A stretch of 64,000 nt of DNA from JADKCL01 sp031424495. GTDB taxonomy: Bacteria > Bacteroidota > Bacteroidia > J057 > JADKCL01. The notes beneath the pieces are model-generated. The model saw only the letters and a program-made list of their open reading frames with translations. It searched no databases and was not told the origin of the DNA. The translations under genes and the position numbers were made by a program. Location: NCBI GenBank assembly GCA_031424495.1, contig JANPHP010000270.1, positions 1-64,000 of the forward strand, in the 5' to 3' direction. Below are positions 32,481-41,728 of this stretch, piece by piece (positions within the stretch are counted from its first letter, which is position 1; each line of letters opens with the position of its first letter).

Positions 32481-34853
32481 ATGAAACAACGCTACGCACT
32501 CACGCTTTTGCTATTGCTGACGGTGTACTTGGGCCACGCCCAAAACATCGTCAATGAGCTTTTCAACGCTGGCATCCCCGGCACATGGACGGTCGTGAAT
32601 GGCGGCGGAGCGGTCGATACCTGGTTTGGCACGACCAATGGCCTCGCTGGCAATACACTCAACGGCTCCCAGTTTGCATTCGTGAACAGCGATGCCGCTG
32701 GCAACGCCCCCCACCCCATCCTGAGCGAGCAGCTGATCACGCCGACCTTCAACGGCACCACTTACACACAGATTTTGCTCGAATTTGACCAATACTATCG
32801 CGTCTACTCCACGGACCGCGGTTATGTCGAGGTCTGGAATGGCTCGTCTTGGATCATTTTGCTCACGCTCAGCGCCAATACCGGCGCCTGGAATGCTCCT
32901 AATCACCAGACAATCAACCTCACACCTTACAGCAATGCGGCGATGAAGGTGCGTTTTCGCTATGAAGACAATACCGTCTGGGCTTGGTGGTGGGCCGTGG
33001 ACAATGTGCGCATCTATTCGCCCCCGACCAATGAGGCTCAAATCACGGGCGTGACCCTGCCCAGCAAGCAGTGTGGACTCTCTGCGACCGAGTCCATCAC
33101 CCTCGCTGGCCGCAACAACGGCACCAATACCATCACCTCGCTGCCCCTGCGCTACCGCATCAACGGCGGCGCGATCGTTTCTGAAACGATGACCACTGCC
33201 GTCGCGCCCAATGCGACCTTCAACTACACATTTACGACGCCCGCAAACATGTCGACGGCGGGCGTGTACAACGTGGATGTATGGGCGAGTCTGCCCAACG
33301 ATGCCATCCCCGCCAACGACAGCATTTTGGGCACGAGCACCAAAAACCATATCGTGATCGGTGCCTTCCCTTATGTCGAGGACTTTGAGACCAGCCAAGG
33401 CGGCTGGTTTGTCACAGGCACCGCCCCGAGCTGGGCTTGGGGCACGCCAGCAAAGACCACGATCCAAGGGGCCGCATCGGGCACCAAAGCCTGGGTCACC
33501 GGTGGCTTGGGCACGACGCGGTACGCAGACAATGAAAACAACCACGTCGAGGGCCCCTGCCTCGACTTTACCAACACGGGCGCTCCCTGGGTGGGCCTCA
33601 ATACTTGGTGGAATGCCGAATTTAGCTGGGATGGGGCCAATCTACAGACGAGTATCGACAGCGGCCTGACCTGGGTGAATGTCGGACAGCTCGGCGACCC
33701 TGACAACTGGTACACCGACGATGCCATCGACGGCAATCCCGGCGGATCACCCGAGGGCTGGTCGGGCCGAGCAGCCACCACTAATGGCAGCGCAGGCTGG
33801 CGTCGCTCAGTGCACAGCCTCGCCTACTTGGCAGGCGAGGAGGATGTGATCGTGCGCATCAACTTTGCGAGCGATGCATCGGTTGTTGATGACGGCTTCG
33901 CCTTTGACAACTTCAATGTCGCCCGGCAGCCTAGCATGTACCTCGGCCCCGATGTGCAGGCTTGCGACAGCGCCATTTTGGATGCAGGATTCGCCGCTTC
34001 TTGGATTTGGAGCACAGGCGACTCCACGCAAACCGATACCATTTACCAGACGGGCAACTATACCGCAACCGTGCGCGACAGCTTTGGATTTCCGGCAACA
34101 GACGTGATCCAGGTGACGATCGAGGGGCCACGCAATTGGGATTTGGGCAATGATAGTTCGCTCTGCAATACCACCCAGTTTGTGCTCACAGCAGGCTCCA
34201 TCGGTCAGGATTTCCTCTGGTCCACAGGCGATACCACGCAGCAACTCACAGCTACGAGCTCGGGTTTGTACACCGTGACGGCGACCAGTGCCATCGGCTG
34301 CGCACGTGCAGACAGCATCAACCTTTCATTCTCTGACTTACGGGCGAATATCGATATGCTGGCTACACCCATCTGCCGAGGCATGCCTTTCACATTTTAT
34401 GATTTTAGTGGCGGCAACCCGACGAGTTGGTATTGGGATTTTGGCAATGGGAATCTGAGCACCAACCAGAATCCGACGACCGTGTACACTGCGGGCGGCA
34501 CGTTCAACCTGAGCCTGCGTGTGAGCGACGGACTTTGTACCGACGATACGACGATGCTTGTGCTCGTAGAGATTTGCACAGGAAACGATGCAGTACTGGT
34601 GGATGGATTCAGCGCCTACCCTGTACCGACTGGCGATCAATTGCAGCTTGCGGGACTTGATCGCCACGATGAGGCCTTGCAATTGCGCGTGATGGATATT
34701 GCAGGGCGCATGCTGATGGAAAACGAAATTCCACAAGGTTCCAAGCCAGCGCAATTGCCGATCGATACACACTCACTTGCTGATGGCGTGTATTTTTTGG
34801 AGTTGCATGGAGACGGCATTCAATGGCAGCAAAAATTCATCGTGCGGCACTAA
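32481..34853 (+). CDS. T9SS-secreted surface protein with PKD and MAM-like domains
   Basis: 790 aa. Signal peptide (MKQRYALTLLLLLTVYLGHA, then Q). Two jelly-roll/MAM-like domains: about 25-180, and about 293-485 beginning GAFPYVEDFETSQGGW and ending DDGFAFDNF. A CARDB-like domain lies between them (about 190-290). Then SprB-like repeats (YLGPDVQACDSAILDAGF; LWSTGDTTQQLTATSSGLYT), a PKD domain (about 638-700; PTSWYWDFGNGNLSTNQNPT) and a T9SS type A sorting domain ending KFIVRH. Expected on the cell surface or secreted, as adhesin or matrix protein. Its central domain closely matches one in the next gene, so the two arose by tandem duplication. Confidence 0.92.
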   Translation: MKQRYALTLLLLLTVYLGHAQNIVNELFNAGIPGTWTVVNGGGAVDTWFGTTNGLAGNTLNGSQFAFVNSDAAGNAPHPILSEQLITPTFNGTTYTQILLEFDQYYRVYSTDRGYVEVWNGSSWIILLTLSANTGAWNAPNHQTINLTPYSNAAMKVRFRYEDNTVWAWWWAVDNVRIYSPPTNEAQITGVTLPSKQCGLSATESITLAGRNNGTNTITSLPLRYRINGGAIVSETMTTAVAPNATFNYTFTTPANMSTAGVYNVDVWASLPNDAIPANDSILGTSTKNHIVIGAFPYVEDFETSQGGWFVTGTAPSWAWGTPAKTTIQGAASGTKAWVTGGLGTTRYADNENNHVEGPCLDFTNTGAPWVGLNTWWNAEFSWDGANLQTSIDSGLTWVNVGQLGDPDNWYTDDAIDGNPGGSPEGWSGRAATTNGSAGWRRSVHSLAYLAGEEDVIVRINFASDASVVDDGFAFDNFNVARQPSMYLGPDVQACDSAILDAGFAASWIWSTGDSTQTDTIYQTGNYTATVRDSFGFPATDVIQVTIEGPRNWDLGNDSSLCNTTQFVLTAGSIGQDFLWSTGDTTQQLTATSSGLYTVTATSAIGCARADSINLSFSDLRANIDMLATPICRGMPFTFYDFSGGNPTSWYWDFGNGNLSTNQNPTTVYTAGGTFNLSLRVSDGLCTDDTTMLVLVEICTGNDAVLVDGFSAYPVPTGDQLQLAGLDRHDEALQLRVMDIAGRMLMENEIPQGSKPAQLPIDTHSLADGVYFLELHGDGIQWQQKFIVRH

Positions 34854-34939
34854 AATCGGATAAAAAGCAGGTGATTTCGGGATGAAAGATTAACTTGCAA
34901 CCGATTAAGAATCTCCCACAATCCGCTATCTATCAAAGT

Positions 34940-37900
34940 ATGAGAAATAAGATTACCACAAAAATGCTTCTTGCAACATGCGCACTTGCATGTTGGCTTT
35001 TGCTTCCTACACAATCTGTACTTGCACAGTATTGCCTACCGACCTACAACAATCCTTGCACCTCTGATGACTTCATCAACAACGTGAACTTTGCAGGCAT
35101 AGTGAACAGTGGAACGGGCTGCAGCAATCCAGGTGTAAGCAACTATACCAGCTACACGGGCTCCTTCACGGCCAATATTGTCATCAACGCGCCCTCCACG
35201 ATCACCGTTGCTCCGGGTCCCACTTGGGGGCAGTATTTTGTGGCAATGATCGACTTCAACCACGACAATGACTTTGCCGATGCAGGTGAATTTTTTGACA
35301 TCGGCTACTCGCTCGGCGGCGGTACTGTCACCAACACCATCACAGCTCCTTGCGGTGCCACGCTCGGCCTTACGAGGCTGCGCATCATGTGCCGCTACGC
35401 AAATACCCCGATCCTGCAAAGCGATATCTGCACCACAGGCCTTAGCTTTGGTGAGATTGAGGACTACAATGTGAACGTGAGTGCTGCTACAGGAATCGAT
35501 GGCGCCATTACAAGATTTGTCTCTCCTGTCACGGCCTGCGGCCTCACCGCCAACGAAGTCGTGCGCGTGAAAATCAAAAACATCGGCGGAGCTGTCATCA
35601 ACGGCTATACCGTATGCTACTCGGTCAACAATGGCACCCCGATATGTGAGACTGTCGCGACCGTAATTCCTGCATGCGACTCCGCCACGCATACATTTGC
35701 GACTCCAGCCAACCTCTCTATGGCTGGCCAATATGACCTAGATGCGACGCTCACCGTCAGTGGTGATGCCAATACCGCCAACAACGCCATCACCAATTTC
35801 ATGGTCGACAATATCCCTGTGATCGGCGCCCTCCCCTATGTCCAAAATTTTGATGTTACCAATGGCGGCTGGACTACAAGCGGCGTGAGTTCGTCATGGG
35901 CTTGGGGCGTGCCTGCGGGCACCATCATTTCCCATAGCGCATCACCGACCAAGGCTTGGGTTACCAATCTCACTGGAGCCTACAATGATGACGAATTTTC
36001 TTACCTCACCTCGCCTTGTTTCAACATGAGCGCGCTCACCGCTGACCCTTACTTGTCGATGTCCCAGATAATCGACATCCAAAGCTTTAGCGACATTTCC
36101 TACCTTGAGATTACCACCAATGCAGGCGCAAGCTGGACCCGTCTCGGCACGGTCACCACTGGCAACAACTGGTACAACGCCTTCAATGACGGCTGGGAAG
36201 GCACGTCGAGTACGGCTGGCAACTGGCGCAGCGCCGACCACCAACTCACCGGAGCCGCAGGATCAGGCGGAGTGCGCGTGCGTTTTGTGATGAAAGCCGA
36301 TGCATTTGGCTCGCAAGAAGGCATGGGCGTCGACGATCTGAGGATCAGTGACACCTTGAAAAATGCTGGCGCAGTCGCGCTTGTGGCACCAATCAACGGT
36401 TGCCAACTGAGCGCAACCAGCCCAGTCACTGTTTCCATTAAAAACTGGGGATCTCATCCGATCTCCAACGTCCCTGTTTGCTATACCTTCAACGGTGGCC
36501 CAGCCGTATGCGCGACTGCCCCCGGCCCGATCGCTCCAGGGTCCACCTACACCTATACGTTTACGACTACTGTAAACATGGCCGCTCCCGGCAGTTACAA
36601 CCTTGTCACCTACACCAACTGGTCTGCTGACTACACCCACCTGAACGATACGGTACGCGCTACGGTATCGAGCTTGCCTTTGGTGACGACATTCCCCTAC
36701 AAGCAGACCTTTGAGTCGGGTCAAGGCGGATGGGCGAGCGGCGGCACGGCCTTCAATGACTGGGCTTATGGCACACCTGCCAAAACTACCATCGTCGGCG
36801 CAGCATCGGGAACCAAGGCTTGGGTGACCGGAGGTCTGAGTTCGGGTCTTTACCAAGACAATGCCAACAACTGGGTCGAGAGCCCCTGTTTCGACCTGAG
36901 CACGCTGAGCAGCCCTTGGGTCACAGCGAAGGTTTGGTGGAATTCAGAATCTTCATGGGATGGAGCCGTGTTGGAATACACGACCAACGGCGGTGCATCT
37001 TGGATTGAAATTGGTGCATTTGGTGATCCATTCAACTGGTACACCGACAATACTGTAGACGGCTTGATCAACAATGGCGCCACTGGCAATGGCTGGACTG
37101 GTCGCGCGGTAACAGCAAATGGCTCTGGCGGATGGGTATTTGCCAAACACAATATTTCAGCACTCGCTGGCCAATCAAGCGCGCGGTTCAGGATGCACTT
37201 TGCCACTGACGGTAGCGTGACAGACGATGGCTTCGCCTTTGACGACTTTGTCATTGCAGAAACACCAGCCGTGGCATTGGGCCCAGACGTGATAATTTGT
37301 GGAAACTACACGATCAACCCCGGCTTGACGAACGGTACCTTTCTTTGGACGGGTGGTGCCACCACCCCCACGCTCACAGTGAATGCACCGGGCACCTATA
37401 CACTGGAATACACCGATAGCTTGGGTTTGACGGGCATCGACACCATTGTTTTGAGCAGTTCACCGACCTTACCTGTGAGCTTGGGGAATGACCAAATCGT
37501 CTGTCACGGCGACAGCGCTTGCTTCACCGTCAATACCACCGACTACCCTGCATTGATTTGGAGCACCGGTGCTACCACGGGTCAAATCTGTGTGACCACC
37601 GGCGGCACTTGGAGTATCCAAGCCACAGACGCCATCGGCTGTACCACGCGCGACTCGGTCACGACCACCGTCGTGGCCCTGCCTACCCCCAATATCGGTG
37701 CCGATACTACACTTTGCACAGGCGATACCCTTTGCATAGGCAGCAACTGTGGCCCCAACCATACCTATATCTGGTCAAACGGATCCACCACCCAACAGAT
37801 CTGCCTCACATCTGCTGGCCAATTTTGGATGCGGTGCATCGATGCCAACGGTTGCAGCGGTGGCGACAGCATAGCGGTTACCGCAGCGGCTATGCCCGTA

Positions 37901-38395
37901 GCCATCGGCTCGGCAGACACAGCCAACTGCCCGATCGTGCAGTTTACCAGCAGCTCCACCGGAACCAGTGTCATGTGGCAATTTGGCGATGGCACTACTG
38001 CCACCACTGCAAACGTGAGCCACGACTATACAGCAGCCGGCAACGGCAGCTATACCGTCACCCTCACGAGCTTGAACGATTGCGGCTCCAACTCGACAAC
38101 ATTTGTGGTGGATATCAACTGCCTCGTGAGCATCGGTAGCAGCCTCGACAACCAAGTGAAGGTATTTCCCAACCCGAACGACGGCAAATTCAAGTTGGAG
38201 ACTACACTCATCGGCAGCGCTGATGTGACAGTAACCATCGTGGACTTGGCAGGCAAGACAGTATTTGCCCGTAATTATGGTCAGGCAGCGGGCCGCTTCT
38301 CTGAGGCGATCGATCTGCAAGCCAGCAAAGGCGTCTATTTTGTCAAGTTTGATGCAGGTGGCCAAGTCACCGTCAAGAAACTCGTCATCCGCTAA
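34940..38395 (+). CDS. Large T9SS-secreted surface protein with GEVED domain
   Basis: 1151 aa from the ATG at 34940; a TTG fifteen codons upstream is in frame but gives a worse signal peptide. After the signal peptide (ending VLAQ) come a GEVED domain (about 30-180; FVAMIDFNHDNDFADAGEFF, GEIEDYNVNV) and two CARDB-like/MAM-like pairs, one with QGGWASGGTAFNDWAYGTPA. SprB-type repeats follow (LGPDVIICGNYTINPGL; LGNDQIVCHGDSACFTV), then a PKD-like segment and a type A sorting domain (VKVFPNPNDGKFKLE to KKLVIR). Cell-surface structural or adhesive role inferred. Followed by a strong terminator. Confidence 0.93.
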   Translation: MRNKITTKMLLATCALACWLLLPTQSVLAQYCLPTYNNPCTSDDFINNVNFAGIVNSGTGCSNPGVSNYTSYTGSFTANIVINAPSTITVAPGPTWGQYFVAMIDFNHDNDFADAGEFFDIGYSLGGGTVTNTITAPCGATLGLTRLRIMCRYANTPILQSDICTTGLSFGEIEDYNVNVSAATGIDGAITRFVSPVTACGLTANEVVRVKIKNIGGAVINGYTVCYSVNNGTPICETVATVIPACDSATHTFATPANLSMAGQYDLDATLTVSGDANTANNAITNFMVDNIPVIGALPYVQNFDVTNGGWTTSGVSSSWAWGVPAGTIISHSASPTKAWVTNLTGAYNDDEFSYLTSPCFNMSALTADPYLSMSQIIDIQSFSDISYLEITTNAGASWTRLGTVTTGNNWYNAFNDGWEGTSSTAGNWRSADHQLTGAAGSGGVRVRFVMKADAFGSQEGMGVDDLRISDTLKNAGAVALVAPINGCQLSATSPVTVSIKNWGSHPISNVPVCYTFNGGPAVCATAPGPIAPGSTYTYTFTTTVNMAAPGSYNLVTYTNWSADYTHLNDTVRATVSSLPLVTTFPYKQTFESGQGGWASGGTAFNDWAYGTPAKTTIVGAASGTKAWVTGGLSSGLYQDNANNWVESPCFDLSTLSSPWVTAKVWWNSESSWDGAVLEYTTNGGASWIEIGAFGDPFNWYTDNTVDGLINNGATGNGWTGRAVTANGSGGWVFAKHNISALAGQSSARFRMHFATDGSVTDDGFAFDDFVIAETPAVALGPDVIICGNYTINPGLTNGTFLWTGGATTPTLTVNAPGTYTLEYTDSLGLTGIDTIVLSSSPTLPVSLGNDQIVCHGDSACFTVNTTDYPALIWSTGATTGQICVTTGGTWSIQATDAIGCTTRDSVTTTVVALPTPNIGADTTLCTGDTLCIGSNCGPNHTYIWSNGSTTQQICLTSAGQFWMRCIDANGCSGGDSIAVTAAAMPVAIGSADTANCPIVQFTSSSTGTSVMWQFGDGTTATTANVSHDYTAAGNGSYTVTLTSLNDCGSNSTTFVVDINCLVSIGSSLDNQVKVFPNPNDGKFKLETTLIGSADVTVTIVDLAGKTVFARNYGQAAGRFSEAIDLQASKGVYFVKFDAGGQVTVKKLVIR

Positions 38396-38413
38396 TCGCT
38401 AGCCGACTACTTG

Positions 38414-38455
38414 CAAGACCTCCCTGGCATCGCGCTGGGGAGGTCTTGTTTTTTT
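38414..38455 (+). terminator. Intrinsic terminator
   Basis: Perfect 11-bp stem CAAGACCTCCC/GGGAGGTCTTG (38414-38424 and 38438-38448, 13-base loop) followed by seven T. It ends the transcript of the large T9SS protein, 18 bases after its stop. Confidence 0.93.
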
Positions 38456-38490
38456 GCACCTATCGCTTACTTTACCCCCAAGCCCAGAAA

Positions 38491-38711
38491 TGTCATGTCG
38501 ACCGAATCGAAGATGTAGCGGAGACATCTAGCGCCTATCGATACACTTCCAACTGTCTGCTATTGCTGATGAAGAGCGACAAATCGGAGTCTTCAAGTAG
38601 GAGGTGTATTTGTCGGCGCTAGATGTGCTCATGACCGCCTTTTTTCAAAGGTATTCGCGAGTGCTTCGCAATTCTCGGCGGCTCCGCCTCGGCGGATTGC
38701 TCGACATGACA
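38491..38711. repeat. Nested palindromic intergenic element
   Basis: Outer inverted repeat TGTCATGTCGA (38491-38501) / TCGACATGACA (38701-38711). Middle repeat ACATCTAGCGCC (38524-38535) / GGCGCTAGATGT (38615-38626). Inner repeat ATACACTTCC (38541-38550) / GGAGGTGTAT (38600-38609), one mismatch. No coding capacity. The outer end resembles, from memory, the TGTCATTTCGACC repeats dispersed in many Bacteroidota genomes, so it is probably a non-autonomous repeat or the DNA of a long folded RNA. Confidence 0.75.
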
Positions 38712-38823
38712 TGATACCGACTTCATTCAGCCAAGTCCTGTTTTCTGAAATTCGTTTTCCTGATGGCAACGAGGCCTACTAGCAAACTTCCAGACTAGCA
38801 TATTTTTTTCCTAAATTCGTAGC

Positions 38824-39285
38824 ATGAAGCATATCACAATGTTGTTGCTGCTGGCTGCCCTCGTTATGGTGAGCTGCAAGAAATTTGATCCTGAAAAGCA
38901 AGCGGAGTTGGATGAAACCATCATCACCGACTACATCACTGCCAATGGCCTGACCTCCAAGGCGGTGGCTACGGGTTCTGGCTTGTATTACGTGATCGAT
39001 AGTTTGGGGACAGGCGTGTACCCGACGCTGGCTTCCACGGTGACGGTAGCCTACAAGGGCACGCTTACAGACGGCACGATCTTCGACAAAAGCACTGTAA
39101 CAGGCGCGACCTTTCCGCTCTCGGGCGTGATCGAAGGCTGGCAAGAAGGCATTCCGAAATACAAAGAAGGCGGCAAGGGCAAATTGCTGATCCCATCGGC
39201 CCTCGGCTATGGCAATCAGCTAGTTGGCTCGATCCCGAAAAACTCCGTGCTCATCTTTGACGTCACCCTGATCGACGTGCAGTAA
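38824..39285 (+). CDS. FKBP-type peptidyl-prolyl cis-trans isomerase lipoprotein
   Basis: 153 aa. Lipoprotein signal (MKHITMLLLLAALVMVSC, with Cys18 as lipid anchor) and a C-terminal FKBP domain (about 65-153): VTVAYKGTLTDGTIFDKS, FPLSGVIEGWQEGIPKYKEG, KGKLLIPSALGYGNQ, LIFDVTLIDVQ. A membrane-attached periplasmic folding catalyst acting at prolines. It lacks the helical N-terminal dimerisation domain of long FkpA proteins. First gene of a compact plus-strand run extending to 42901 or beyond. Confidence 0.93.
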   Translation: MKHITMLLLLAALVMVSCKKFDPEKQAELDETIITDYITANGLTSKAVATGSGLYYVIDSLGTGVYPTLASTVTVAYKGTLTDGTIFDKSTVTGATFPLSGVIEGWQEGIPKYKEGGKGKLLIPSALGYGNQLVGSIPKNSVLIFDVTLIDVQ

Positions 39286-39342
39286 TCGTTGCTGCTGGCT
39301 AGTTTGCAGCTGCATGGAGGAGGACTTCATGCCCCATTGTGC

Positions 39343-40074
39343 ATGAAAAAGATTCTCATTCCCCTCCCCGATCACGATTTTGACATCACAGAGGTGGCGG
39401 TGCCTTGGAAACGCTGGCATGATCAAGGCTATGACATCACATTTGCCACCGAGCAAGGGCTCGTAGGCGCTTGTGATCCTTTGCTCATCAAAGGGGTGAT
39501 CTTTGGGCAATTGGGGGCGAATGCAGAAGCACTTCAGTGTTACCAAGAGATGCTGCAAAATCACGCATTCCAGCACCCGATACGCTATGCCGACATCCGC
39601 CCAGCCGACTATGACCTGTTGCACTTGCCCGGTGGGCATGCGCAGGGCATGAAACAATACCTCGAATCCAAGACACTGCAAAGCAAAGTCTTGGCGTTTT
39701 TTCAAGCGCAAAAGCTGGTAGGCAGCATCTGCCACGGCCCCGTGGTGCTCGCGCGCACCATCGATCCCGCCACGGGCAAGAGCGTGATCCATGGGCGCAA
39801 GGTCGCAGCCCTCACCAAATTTCTGGAGCGCCTCGCTTATTACCTGACAGCCTGGAAACTCGGCAAATATTACCGCACCTATCCCGCCTACGTGCAGGAC
39901 GAGGTCGCGGCAGCCATCGGCCAAGCCGGCCAATTTAAGCGCGGTCCACGGCAATTTCAGCCTTATGTCTGCGACGACGGCAATTTGGTGACTGCAAGAT
40001 GGCCCAAAGACTCGTGGCTTTACGCGCAGCACCTCATTGACCGCCTCCAAAAAAACACTCAGCCAAGCGCATGA
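39343..40074 (+). CDS. DJ-1/PfpI-family type 1 glutamine amidotransferase-like protein
   Basis: 243 aa from the ATG at 39343 (MKKILIPLPDHDFDITEV); upstream extension in the same frame is not conserved-looking. The nucleophile elbow GSICHGPVVLA carries the expected Cys-His pair, and DLLHLPGGHAQGMKQYL is the family's G-G-H loop. Relatives act as chaperones, glyoxalases (Hsp31-like) or proteases of damaged proteins; activity cannot be assigned. A 57-base gap separates it from the FKBP gene, and its stop overlaps the next start by 4 bases. Confidence 0.9.
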   Translation: MKKILIPLPDHDFDITEVAVPWKRWHDQGYDITFATEQGLVGACDPLLIKGVIFGQLGANAEALQCYQEMLQNHAFQHPIRYADIRPADYDLLHLPGGHAQGMKQYLESKTLQSKVLAFFQAQKLVGSICHGPVVLARTIDPATGKSVIHGRKVAALTKFLERLAYYLTAWKLGKYYRTYPAYVQDEVAAAIGQAGQFKRGPRQFQPYVCDDGNLVTARWPKDSWLYAQHLIDRLQKNTQPSA

Positions 40075-41336
40075 AGCAGCCATCATTTATTACCTTCAGT
40101 ATGGCGACTCGCCGCTTATGCCGCCTCGCTGGCGTGCTCGTGCTCATCGTGGGCATACATGCCAAGCATGTTGCAAGTGCACAGCTTGACCAGATACAGA
40201 CCATGATGGCAAATGTCACCTTGGAAAATAAAGTCGGGCAGCAAAACGACACAACGGGCCTCTATCTGATGCAGATCCCACCCTACGATTGCGAGCCCAT
40301 GCTGCCCACCTATTTCCATGTCGTAGACTGGAGCGGCGATGGCGTCGACGACCTCATCTTCAATGGCCCCTGCAATCCCTATCCGCAGACGCAATTCATC
40401 CTTCAGACCAAAAAGGGGCTCATGCTTGCCTACGAAATGGGCGGCACCCTGCTCAATATCGAGCCGGCTGGCGATCGCTGCCTCGCTTGGGTCTATGGCG
40501 AAGCCATCGGCTGCCTGCGCACGGCCTCGCTCACCGAGATCGCCCTGGGCAGCGATGGTGCATTGCTGAGCCGCACCATCATCGAGTGGAATCCAGAAGA
40601 CACCCTGCCCAAAAGCGATGAATATGCTCAGGTGCAAGTGGCGGGTATCTTGCGAGAGACCGCTAGAGAATATGACGATGTGCTCAAAGACGAATGCACA
40701 GGGCTCAAAATCATCGGCAACCAAGTCGCAAACCTCAAAACAAAATGCACTGCGCTCCTGTTGCGGTCTCGCAACGATTGGCAGCTCGTGTGCGCACCCG
40801 TCGCCGACAACCATTGGCGCATAGCTTGGATCAAAAACTCATCCCCAAAAGAAGATATGAACGCGAACGAGAAAACGATTTTGAGCCTCTACGAAGGCTT
40901 TCAGCAAAAAAATTACCTGCAAATGGGAGCCTGTTATGCCGACAGCGCGACCTTTCAAGATGAGGTCTTTACCCTCAAAAACGGTAAGGAATGCCGCGCA
41001 ATGTGGCACTACCTCGTGACCAATGGCAAGGATTTGAACGTGACCTTTCGCGACATCAAGGCCGACGACAAGCGTGGCACCGCGCACTGGGAGGCGACCT
41101 ATACCTTCTCGGGCACAGGCCGCAGGGTCCACAACGTGATCGAGGCCAGTTTTGAATTTGAAAACGGCAAGATCGTGCGCCACCGCGACCACTTCAAGTT
41201 TTGGAAATGGACGCGCATGGCCCTCGGCACCACTGGCACCCTGCTCGGCTGGACGCCCCTCGTGAAGAACAAAGTGCGCAAAACCGCCGCAGGCGGCCTC
41301 CAAAAATTCATGGCCGACAAGCCAGAGTATCAATGA
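40071..41336 (+). CDS. Unusual fusion: exported domain plus NTF2/SnoaL-like domain
   Basis: 421 aa. The ATG at 40071 overlaps the previous stop (ATGA). Residues 1-37 form a signal peptide (RRLCRLAGVLVLIVGIHA, cleavage near ASA). Residues about 38-260 are a beta-rich domain with an FG-GAP/VCBS-like D-W-S-G-D-G-V-D-D motif. From M263 (base 40857, MNANEKTILSLYEGFQQKNY) the sequence switches to a complete SnoaL/NTF2-like domain, a family normally encoded as a separate cytosolic protein. AAAGAAGAT just before that ATG looks like a leftover ribosome-binding region, so a stop codon may have been lost between two genes, or internal initiation still occurs. Confidence 0.75.
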   Translation: MKQPSFITFSMATRRLCRLAGVLVLIVGIHAKHVASAQLDQIQTMMANVTLENKVGQQNDTTGLYLMQIPPYDCEPMLPTYFHVVDWSGDGVDDLIFNGPCNPYPQTQFILQTKKGLMLAYEMGGTLLNIEPAGDRCLAWVYGEAIGCLRTASLTEIALGSDGALLSRTIIEWNPEDTLPKSDEYAQVQVAGILRETAREYDDVLKDECTGLKIIGNQVANLKTKCTALLLRSRNDWQLVCAPVADNHWRIAWIKNSSPKEDMNANEKTILSLYEGFQQKNYLQMGACYADSATFQDEVFTLKNGKECRAMWHYLVTNGKDLNVTFRDIKADDKRGTAHWEATYTFSGTGRRVHNVIEASFEFENGKIVRHRDHFKFWKWTRMALGTTGTLLGWTPLVKNKVRKTAAGGLQKFMADKPEYQ

Positions 41337-41728
41337 ACGCAGTCGATCGACTGAGCCCCCGGCAATTGTATGTCTTGCATGAAAATCGCAGGGCCTATGA
41401 TCGGCAGTTGCGCGCAGCGATCGAGACAGCTTGGCAGCAGAGCGGCCTGCAGATCGCCGATTTTCCGCAGACTGAGGCTGAGCGTGAGCAGACAGCAGAC
41501 CGCGTCGCGCCATTGCCCTGGCAGTGGCGGCTGTTGGTGATATTATTGCCTTTCCCTTCGCCCTTGCATCCGCTCATCGCGGCGCAATTGATGGATCACG
41601 GCCTCGTGCAGATGTGCAAGGATTTTTACCGTTTCCGTGCTTGGGGATTTGGAATCTGGTTTGGTGTGGTACTGCTGCTGGGCACGCGATTTCCATTTTG
41701 GTTCATTTTTTTTTTGACGGCCGGATGA
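41333..41728 (+). CDS. Small membrane hypothetical protein
   Basis: 131 aa from the ATG at 41333, overlapping the previous stop by 4 bases. A soluble helical N-terminus (LSPRQLYVLHENRRAYDRQL) is followed by two hydrophobic segments (about 60-80 and 108-130; GFGIWFGVVLLLGTRFPFWF). No motif recognised. It is coupled by ATGA overlaps on both sides, so it belongs to a tightly co-translated group with the NTF2 fusion and the following lipoprotein. Confidence 0.72.
   Translation: MNAVDRLSPRQLYVLHENRRAYDRQLRAAIETAWQQSGLQIADFPQTEAEREQTADRVAPLPWQWRLLVILLPFPSPLHPLIAAQLMDHGLVQMCKDFYRFRAWGFGIWFGVVLLLGTRFPFWFIFFLTAG

Larger units (their letters stand above)
38396..38823. other. Intergenic region with terminator and nested palindromic element
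   Basis: 428 bases with no gene. It contains the terminator at 38414-38455, the 221-base palindromic element at 38491-38711, and just before the FKBP gene TAAATTCG (38812-38819), a one-mismatch fit to the -7 element. Confidence 0.6.

Noticed and set aside
32511..33545. 344-codon minus-strand frame
   Set aside because: Antisense of the first T9SS surface protein; Arg- and Ala-rich shadow of GC-rich codons.
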